A DNA stretch of 30,511 nt from Cymbomonas tetramitiformis. Its lineage: Eukaryota > Chlorophyta > Pyramimonadophyceae > Pyramimonadales > Pyramimonadaceae. This document shows, one piece after another, positions 10,701 to 17,900 of the stretch. The translations under genes were made by a program, and so were the position numbers. The DNA lies in the NCBI GenBank assembly GCA_001247695.2, contig LGRX02034728.1, positions 1 through 30,511 on the forward strand. Reading direction: 5' to 3'. The notes under the pieces were generated by a model. That model was not told the origin of the DNA. It made no database searches and saw nothing but the letters and a program-made list of their open reading frames with translations. The number at the start of each line of letters is the position of its first letter. Positions within the stretch are counted from its first letter, which is position 1.

Positions 10701-13700
10701 TATGCGTTCGAATTCTCAACCCATTCCGCCAGCAAAGCTTGCCTCTGCTGAAGGTCCGACCTCTCGTGGTCTGCCCAGTTGTTGTCTACAGCGATGGGCT
10801 GTCCTGGGGAATTCTCCGCCTCTGGGGATTCCTTGCTGTGAGGGAGCCCCTTCCTGCTTGCTTCTGCGACTGCCATCAGCAGCTCCATTGCCCTGCGATC
10901 CATGGCCAGGCCCAGAATGCTTGCCAATTCTACGTCGTTCAGGCCATCGGCCATGCGTAGCTCACTCGCGCTGTAGCCCATGGCTCGCGTCTTCTCTTCG
11001 AGGTTCACTTCTCGAGATTCTTCCTCGGCGTCTTCACCGTCCTGGTTGCGCACCACGGTGCCCATCCTCGCTCTTCTGAACGCTCTTGACCCTTGCGTCG
11101 CCATGATGGTGGGTAGTGCCCTCAATGGTTCTCCCACCACGTTCACCACGTAGTGAGGCGCGCGGTCTGTTCTTATCACTGGCCTGGGATGCCAGCCCTT
11201 GCATATGATTGACGATACGATTCGTCCTTCTGGTCTCACCACCTTGCTCATGACGGAGCGAAACTGGCGGCTCTGGAACAAGTTGCTCCAATACGCTCGC
11301 AATCGATGTGCGTAAGCGCCTGCTTGTGCTGCATCAAAGGACACTGGTCCACCAATGACGCTGGCAATGTACGGGAACACCTCGTCCCTGATCTTGGTTC
11401 CAGGTCTGTGTGACAACGGAGAAACATTTTCCAGGATATAGCCTGGAGGCCTCTGCCGCTGCAGCTGCTGGAGTGTGGACAGAAGCCTGACCACTTCATA
11501 AAATAATTTGCTGTGCCTGCCATCCAGGCCTGTGAGTGTTCCAGCAGGGGAGAGATCCTGACATGGGAACCCACATACCATGACCCACTGGCGTCCTTGA
11601 AGAGCTCCTGCTCGTATGAAGTCGGCGCTGGTGGTCTCGCGCAGATCTTGGGGTAAAGCCCCAAGCTCTATTGCATGGGGCGAGATGAGGTCAGGGTATC
11701 GTCTTAGCAATGCCGTGCACCTGGCTCTGGCAACTGTCCGACTGCTCGGGGATATGTCCTGATACAGGTAGCGATCCACCTTCATCCCACTGCGGAGCAA
11801 CATTTCTAGCCCAGCACATAGGCCTCCACATGGCTCGTAGCATACCACGCCTTCCTGCCGAGCTTGCGAGAAGAATCGGCTGCCCAGCACCCTGGTGTCG
11901 ACCTTCTCGGGCTTCAGGATGCGCTCACCTTCAAAGTACTCATTGCTGTACACAGCAGGGCTTCCCTCGCCGTGCGTACCTCGCGTCGGCCTAACCAGGC
12001 TCAGCGCCTTCCAAGCTGCTCTGGCTAACCTTCCAGAGTCGGTCACCAGCTCGGGCAAGTCAGTGTCGAACATGTCCCCATGATTGCATTCTAATTCCTC
12101 GTGGTAGTGCAAATCGAACAAACGATGCACTGGTCCTGTGCCCAGCTGCTCCATGGCAGCCATCCTGCAATAGTTGGCAACCTGCACCTCTGGCGTGGCC
12201 TCTTCCCCTGGGAAGGTATCCCCAGCCAACATAAAGCACAAGTGGTCACCGAAGTCCTTCGCGTGAACTTCCCCCACGCCTGCGTGTAACGCAGTCACCT
12301 TCTCCCTTTCATGCCTCGCTCCAGTCTCATCCGTCGTGGATGGCAGTGGGTAGCGAGACGGCACGTCAGCGTTGCTGTTCTTGGCGCCTGGCCGATACTT
12401 CACAGTGAAGTCGAACTCCTGCAAACTGATTGCCCAGCGTAGGTGTTGCCCTTGGAGATCGGCCTTCTCCATCAGGGTGGTGAGCGGTGAGTCGTCGGTC
12501 ACCAAAGTGAAGTGGACTCCATGCAAGTACTGCCTCAGTGTGCGCACTGCCCATACCACTGCGAGCATCTCCCCTTTGAAGCTGGCGTACTGTCTCTCCG
12601 TTTTACTCAGAGATCGGCTGATTGCCATACAAATGTACTCCTTTCCATCATCGTCCTTCTGGCCCAGCACTGCGCCAATGCCATAGGTGCTCCAATCGGT
12701 GTACAATATGAGGGGTCTGTCGTAATCGATAGGCCTCAGGCACCTCCCAGAACAGAGAGCATCCTTAAGTTCTTGAAGTGCTCGGTCTTGCTCCTTCCCC
12801 CAGGCTGCCTTGATGTCAGTGACCTCCTTCTTGAGCAGGTCATTGAGAGGGCGGGCCATCTCAGAGTAATTTGGCCCCCCTGGCTCACCCACCAGGCCCT
12901 TATAGTAGTTCATCATGCCCAAGATCGAGCGGAGCCCAGTCTTGTCCTGAGGGCTTGGAAGCTCCTGGATGGCCTTGCATTTGGCTTCTTGTGCGCCAAT
13001 GGAGTTGTGACCAATGCGATAGCCCAGAAAGTCCACCGTGGCTGCACCAAAGGTACTCTTGCCTGCATGCAAACGGATGCCAGCGTCCCCCAAGGTGCGA
13101 AGTACGTCCTCAACGTCCTTCAAATGCTGCTCAGGCGTGGAATCCGTATAGACCACTACGTCATCGACGTACGCCACCGTGCAATGCTGCAGGTGCCGTA
13201 ATTCGTAGTCCATGATTCTTACGAATGCAGAAGTAGCTCCAGCTGCACCAAACGGCATCGAGGTGTATTGGTACAACTGATTCTTCCACCAAAACGCCGT
13301 CTTGCTCCTGTCCTCTTCCGTGGCCATGGGAATCTGGTGAAAAGCTTTGGTAGCATCCAGCGTGGTCTTGAACTTAGCCTTCGCCACCTTCTGGTAGAGC
13401 TCCTCTGGCCGGTGAGGCAGCGTATTGTCTTTGAGGGAGTGTCGATTGACACCCCTGAGGTCCACGCAGAACCTCGTCTGGGTCCACAGGCCCGTCTCGT
13501 GATCCTTCTTGCCAGCTACGACCACGTTGCTCGCATGCCTGCAATGCTTGGCTGCTGGCTCTATGAAGCCATACTCCAAAAGTTCCTTGCAATGAATATC
13601 GATGATTTCCTGCTCGCCCGGACTGTACTTCCTGGGTCTCTGGTAGGCGGCCTTGGATTCGTCTACGAAAGGAATGGAGAACGTGTTGTGCTCCGCTTTA

Positions 13701-14104
13701 CCCTTGTAGCCTTTCAGATCGTGAGGACTGTTGGCAAAGGTGGTCTTGCACCTGCGAAGAACATTCCGCATTTCCTCCCAGTGTTCCTCCTTGAAGTCAG
13801 GATGTCCTCCAAACGTGGCATTGAGCTCAGTGTCGAGCCATGCTGCCTCGTCCTTGGTCACTGTCGTGTCACCCAGAGGTTGAAGCTCGTCCAGCACGGT
13901 GTACGGCAAGACCTCATCCTGCTCCGTGACATTGGCCACCCAGCCAGGCTCCCATTGCCTTGAGGATTGCTGAGCCTCCCAAGAAGTGCAGGGGGACGAA
14001 CCCCAGGCGCTGCGTGTGGGTGACGTGACACCATAAGTAGGCGCACACTCGGTCATCTTGCCAGCGACCCACAAGATTCCGCACAAAAGCAGAAAAAATC
14101 GCAA
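7796..14104 (-). CDS. pol: E1 Pol: RT-RNase H-C5 methyltransferase-integrase-PHD-methyltransferase-like
   Basis: The open frame is 2102 codons. It has no ATG at its upstream edge; the first ATG is codon 17 (14056), so frameshifting, splicing or internal initiation is needed. It is in the same frame phase as ORF1 but separated from it by stops. Domains by codon: reverse transcriptase about 110-400 with YVDD at 312-315; RNase H about 460-600 (TDWS at 469-472); C5-cytosine methyltransferase about 745-1080, with PCQ (Cys848), ENV (892) and a motif VIII-like AHRLRAYW; Lys-rich linker; integrase with an H2C2 finger (H1323) and D1390, D1451, E1486 (34 residues between the last two); C4HC3 PHD finger about 1691-1735; C-terminal DPWAGTG (1928) and TSPWF (about 1987), which resemble motifs I and IV of amino-methyltransferases. 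It should copy, integrate and possibly methylate or read chromatin. No protease lies here; that is in ORF1. Confidence 0.92.
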   Translation of the reverse strand: MRFFLLLCGILWVAGKMTECAPTYGVTSPTRSAWGSSPCTSWEAQQSSRQWEPGWVANVTEQDEVLPYTVLDELQPLGDTTVTKDEAAWLDTELNATFGGHPDFKEEHWEEMRNVLRRCKTTFANSPHDLKGYKGKAEHNTFSIPFVDESKAAYQRPRKYSPGEQEIIDIHCKELLEYGFIEPAAKHCRHASNVVVAGKKDHETGLWTQTRFCVDLRGVNRHSLKDNTLPHRPEELYQKVAKAKFKTTLDATKAFHQIPMATEEDRSKTAFWWKNQLYQYTSMPFGAAGATSAFVRIMDYELRHLQHCTVAYVDDVVVYTDSTPEQHLKDVEDVLRTLGDAGIRLHAGKSTFGAATVDFLGYRIGHNSIGAQEAKCKAIQELPSPQDKTGLRSILGMMNYYKGLVGEPGGPNYSEMARPLNDLLKKEVTDIKAAWGKEQDRALQELKDALCSGRCLRPIDYDRPLILYTDWSTYGIGAVLGQKDDDGKEYICMAISRSLSKTERQYASFKGEMLAVVWAVRTLRQYLHGVHFTLVTDDSPLTTLMEKADLQGQHLRWAISLQEFDFTVKYRPGAKNSNADVPSRYPLPSTTDETGARHEREKVTALHAGVGEVHAKDFGDHLCFMLAGDTFPGEEATPEVQVANYCRMAAMEQLGTGPVHRLFDLHYHEELECNHGDMFDTDLPELVTDSGRLARAAWKALSLVRPTRGTHGEGSPAVYSNEYFEGERILKPEKVDTRVLGSRFFSQARQEGVVCYEPCGGLCAGLEMLLRSGMKVDRYLYQDISPSSRTVARARCTALLRRYPDLISPHAIELGALPQDLRETTSADFIRAGALQGRQWVMVCGFPCQDLSPAGTLTGLDGRHSKLFYEVVRLLSTLQQLQRQRPPGYILENVSPLSHRPGTKIRDEVFPYIASVIGGPVSFDAAQAGAYAHRLRAYWSNLFQSRQFRSVMSKVVRPEGRIVSSIICKGWHPRPVIRTDRAPHYVVNVVGEPLRALPTIMATQGSRAFRRARMGTVVRNQDGEDAEEESREVNLEEKTRAMGYSASELRMADGLNDVELASILGLAMDRRAMELLMAVAEASRKGLPHSKESPEAENSPGQPIAVDNNWADHERSDLQQRQALLAEWVENSNAYTQQVAKTMTHRDWEEKLRIMCSQGQKGAEGIGAQRQKAGTKKKKKNEWQLYTMAQYRQRHENHFVKEGATPAARVDVPAWSPPARESEMRLPRLTCTTRFEDLMASVAEQQSDRDKHRDVHDDAWCLRWLKSNGRVRLPEEEVRRVRRRAARHRWDEATDEIYMVTMSGKEVRIPKPADRLALVKEYHSRTGHWGIRRTQHLLWQRHWWADLKKDVEAVVTQCETCQRVKTHYAREEACLSPLEIVSFMYRWSLDLAWPSRRETKSGNNRVLIMTEHYTRFIICVPIPDKEASTIAAAFRSHVLAVFGAPAECLVDGGKEFEGEFKQLCRDCLIDRRVTSPDSPEGNGLTERVVRTMKFCFKKLALEKGLDYEWDEQLWPLVLSYNAARQESTGVAPFTMLFAQEAVVPPDLKRAPSMDFGAEVEDEKDARVKDLHQRAQVVRRLMVHAGCSLEVAQHRDTLHYEGRRGGGYEPSPHQFKVGDFVYIRQKPRSGMEVATKSAILKLVKIQRDGVVVLEDATKLREKSTVQSIAPCHLQVKDQYDCSAAVPSKHLACEVCRKTDGEAEMLLCDACNRGYHLWCLTPALDGVPEGEWLCPRCSGTGMQAANAEVQTQKDESSGALEDGLGIKEQQLNEKLSAEMRLLPADVGPRRVVKGNKFQPWHAISSREMLLKEEDMFLGMPDQIDWGRQDKLSEAVQIFMPGHWNEGHRTVLSKKYREQKAMARHLRDAPLMPALAEEEVERRGELRHMTKAQVREASALQWGLELVITVPSEVRRLATEVDWKSVDGVWDPWAGTGVISEVMVEQWPQLRFMNNDWNSQLGWSEAHDALQPGNYRIWKEKYGVCDAVVTSPWFAALDIAFPLAVMASRVVACVHVPSYYLTDMTESRAAYFRRLSQTGRLHVIGHLEHGPIGRRCMWVLVFKNPLVRARMLQGGEGEGIGMFTFSLGKFMADGDTTQYAEQAHI

Positions 14105-14987
14105 AATTCGAATTGAAATGCGCTGCGGCTACCGGCGAGTGCGAAGCGAAGAAGCACGCCATGACTCTCCACCCCCCGTGCGCCAAGCGAGTACTCCCAC
14201 CAGCAGCAGCGAAGATCACGACTGCAAAAACAAGCGCCATGTAGGCGGCTTGTGCGACGCGATGAAGGCGGAGATTGCGTCGGAGCTGCGCCCAGCGCGC
14301 CGCGAAGCGAGGCTTGTCCAATTTGGCGGGCAAAGCGGGCAGGCGCACGCGGCCCAACAAGAAGACTTGGGACAAGCGCAGGGTCGGAACGGTCCATCCA
14401 CGGCCATGTTGAACGCGACCGGCGTCCAGCGGGCAATGCAAGGGACAGGAGCCGTGGCACGCCACGTCTCCGGCGTAGATGTCGGCACAAACCCAAAGCC
14501 AGGCGAGGACCATGAAGAGGAGGACGATCGCACACTGTGACCAGCACGCGAAGGAAACGACCACCATCCGAAGGGGCATCGCCATCCAATCCCCCGCACG
14601 CACACGGTGCACGCCAGCATAGATGCCTGCGGTGCGCAAGATAAGGAGCCCAACGTACCAGACGCAGGCGAGCGCCCATAAGACCCAGACTCCGTAAGAT
14701 GCACGAAGGGGGTAACGTCGAGCAGTCGACCACCATAAGGGCAGCTGGTGCAAAAACGAGGCCACGAAACGCCTCCACCAAACTTGAAAGTGGCACGATG
14801 ACAGGTGCCAAGCTACCGCCTCCCACATCGCCCATATGGCGACCATGGGAACGGGACCGCGTCCCAACCACCACCAAACCACTGCACTGCCTGCAAACGT
14901 GATACACGCTCGCAGGACACCTGGCCGCAAGTGGACCGCCCGTGCAGGCGGCCCACGGCCACAGCGTTGGTCGTTCACCAGGGCCAC
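13914..14987 (-). CDS. Candidate multi-span membrane frame between E1 ORF1 and pol
   Basis: The frame overlaps the last 13 nt of ORF1 and the first 190 nt of the pol frame. It opens from GTG at 14987; the first ATG is codon 48 (14846). The product has at least four strongly hydrophobic segments, including SAVVWWWLG, WVLWALACVWYVGLLIL, CAIVLLFMVLAWLWVCADIY and AYMALVFAVVIFAAAG, separated by Arg-rich loops. Its position does not match the usual env position after pol. It would need -1 frameshifting from ORF1, or its own start. A second frame (14053-15288) is also open across most of this G+C-rich stretch, so openness alone proves little. No homology is recognised. Confidence 0.4.
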   Translation of the reverse strand: MALVNDQRCGRGPPARAVHLRPGVLRACITFAGSAVVWWWLGRGPVPMVAIWAMWEAVAWHLSSCHFQVWWRRFVASFLHQLPLWWSTARRYPLRASYGVWVLWALACVWYVGLLILRTAGIYAGVHRVRAGDWMAMPLRMVVVSFACWSQCAIVLLFMVLAWLWVCADIYAGDVACHGSCPLHCPLDAGRVQHGRGWTVPTLRLSQVFLLGRVRLPALPAKLDKPRFAARWAQLRRNLRLHRVAQAAYMALVFAVVIFAAAGGSTRLAHGGWRVMACFFASHSPVAAAHFNSNFAIFSAFVRNLVGRWQDDRVCAYLWCHVTHTQRLGFVPLHFLGGSAILKAMGAWLGGQCHGAG

Positions 14988-17900
14988 CCGCCCGCTGCGC
15001 CCGGGGAGCCCTGCTGAAAATGCGCCTGCCTCTGCGCCTCACGCTGTTCGTCCGTATGGCGTTCAAACGCCTGCGTCTCTGCGCTGCATATCGAAGCAGC
15101 TGGAGAAGGAGGACACCGCGACGTGAGACCGGCTGGTATCCTGGACTCCCTTGGTGCATGAACGACATGGGTAGCAGCCCCATGGCGATCGACAGAAGGG
15201 GCAGACGAGCGTGCAGCACCGCCCGCGCCTGGCTGTTGACGCGCAGGGGGGTCTCGAACCTCGTGCACATTCCTCCGCGAAGCCGCATCCATGTGCTCGG
15301 GCCGCTCGGCCACGCGAGCCTGACGGGCGGGCGGTGGCGGCGGCGGCGGCGGAAGACGCAGCGCCTCCAAGGCCCCCAGGGCCGGCATCAACCATGGCGC
15401 GGCCGAATGCCTGGTCCCCCATTGCAAGCAAGTGAACTTCCGGTCGTCTCGCTCGAAATACTCATTCGTGAACTCAGCTTGCCAAGAAAGACACCGCTCG
15501 TCCTCCAGGAAGATGTAGTACACGGGCGTGTCATTCGGGTGCGCCATGCAGCGCAGCACGTGCGCCGCCCCAATCTCCACGTATTTGCACAGCGCGAACG
15601 CGACGTTCCGCGCATGACCCCCCGGCAACCTGTGCCCTGCGTCACGGTGCGACAAATCAGCCCAGGCTGAAGTCATGGCCTCCAGGAGGCCGGAAGACGT
15701 AGTCTGTCCCCCAAGAGGGAGACGCCAGCCCTTGTCCCCGCACGCGATGGTCTTGTTATGCTTCCTCTCAACTTTGCTGGTGACGCCCGGATGCCTCCGC
15801 ATCCTGAGACCCCGCTCCTTGTTGCACACGCCAAGCTGGTACATGACGCGCCGGCGCCTGCACCGATCATATACCGTTATGCCAAACCGTATCATAAAGA
15901 CAGTGAGGTTGCGGCGATCCTTCAAGGCTTCCACCTCCTCCACGGACAGGAATTGGCACACCGAGCTATCAGATGCTGTGGCCATTCGTGTAGCGTCGTA
16001 ATCTGACTCTGCTGGGGATGGAGGCACCCACCCAGGAGCCCGAGGCAGGGGACCCGCCCGCGGCGGACTCGGAGGCGTAGGATGTGGGCCTCCCGAAGAA
16101 ATTGACGGGGAGCCACGCGGAACACGGACAGAGTTCGCCCACGAGCCAACGTTGGTCATGGCAGGCGATGCAGAGGGCGACCTTCCACGAGGAGGGCTGC
16201 TGTCAGGATCTGACGACACCAAATCCTCGGTCTCATGGCCGCTGGATGGAGGCGACGGAGTGCGAGCGTACGCGATGTGCGCGAAGCGCAGTGGCGAATG
16301 GCCACTGGGCCTGGCCCGAGACGGCCCCGCGACAGCTTGAGACGGTCGTGCAATCTGCGACGAGCGAGGTGGCGAGTGGCTGCTAGACCTGGCGCGAGAT
16401 GGCCCTGCGACAGCCCGGGATGGTCCTGCTCCCGCGGCAGGAGCAGGTGGCTGCGCAGGGGCTCGCTTTGTGAGCCTGAAGTTGGCCAAGTTGTTGGGCG
16501 GTGGTGGCCTGCGCTCCGCATCTGCATTGAGTGCATCTTGGCCCTGCTGCCTGGTGTTGGATGCCTTGAGCATTTTCCTCATTTCCCCCAAGCGCACGTA
16601 CTCCTGAGCCGCGGCATTCTGGGAGAACACCCTACCAGTTCCCCCAAGACCATCCCCCACCGGGTAGTACTTGGTGCTCGAACCCAGAGAAATGAGCTCC
16701 AGAGGTGGCGCTAAGCTGCCATATAGATCGTACTGTTGGAGGATGCCAGTCGAGAGGGACTCCATGTCCACCGGGCGAAGGTACCTGAGCAGCTGGTACG
16801 TCCAGACACCAGCGCTCTCGTACCAATGAGGGAGCTGAAGCTCACCCAGCAACTCCTCACTGTTGTACACTCGCGCATGATCCAGCGTGCAGCGCATCAG
16901 CTCGAGGTGCTGCGTGGCTGCACTTGGTTGTACACAGAGGACACGCTCCTTCAGATCCCACATGAGGGTGCCAGCGACCTCACCACTGGGGTACGTAAAC
17001 AGCTCCTGAAGCGTGTGCTGCAGTCGCTGGATTGAGTTGAGGCTATCGAGCGCTCTGCCTTCTTCCCTGGGCTTGACGACGTCTTGCTTGTTGGCAGGGG
17101 ATGGCACGTGTGTCATATAGCTCCCCTTGAGCACCCAACAGTCATTATCCTCATCGTGATCCAACTTCTGGTCCACATACAGCCAGTTAGGGGGCATCAG
17201 CTGTTCCACCATCACCCACTTCTGCTCGAGGCAGCGGACGAACTCCACGCAGACATGCTCCCGGGAAGGTCTGGCTGGTATGTCCTCAGGGAGATCTTGA
17301 AGGATGCGGCAAAGACGCGCCACATGGTGCCGGTCCAGGTACAGTCTCTGGTCCGCCCAGTTGTGGTCAAGACGAACGTCCAGAGGCGGACGACCCCCGG
17401 TCAACTGGCCATCGGTGACCCACTTCGTGCGCCCACCCACCCAGGGGTTTGGTGCTGCGTAAAGTTGCGCAAGCATGCGCTCTGACCCTGCCAGCTCGAC
17501 GGACGTCAGTGACGCCAGGTAGCTCCTTCGACCTCCTTCAAGCGAACATGTGTGAACGCGAGATGCCGCCTCGACCTCTGCGCGTGTGGCGACTCGGGGT
17601 CTAGGGGGCGCAGCAGATGGCCCTGACGAAGGCATCGGTGACCCCACCGGCGACTCATCGTCGTCAAGGATGTGCTCAGACCGAATCCCAGAGGCAGCAA
17701 ATCTCTCCTCCCTCGTGCTCGGGGGTGGGCACCCCAGCCATTTGCACTCCGTCTCATGCCCAAAGATCTCCGATTGTAAACATACCACCGGGTCCAACCT
17801 CCTGGGCTGGTGAGGACGCTTGGGTGTCGTCATGTCGACCAGCGGAAGAACCACCTCAGCATCCATGCCCAAAACCTTCGGTGCATGCGACACGGCCACG

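Noticed and set aside
12512..13963. Plus-strand frames of about 230 codons opposite pol
   Set aside because: Antisense to the conserved reverse transcriptase and RNase H coding; no domain of their own.
7796..14104. DIRS/PAT-type tyrosine-recombinase element
   Set aside because: No tyrosine recombinase motif is seen; an H2C2 finger and a D,D,E triad are present, and the element has a target duplication.
14053..15288. 411-codon minus-strand frame overlapping ORF1 end and the gap
   Set aside because: Arg/Ala/Leu-rich alternative frame of G+C-rich DNA, overlapping ORF1 coding; no motif.
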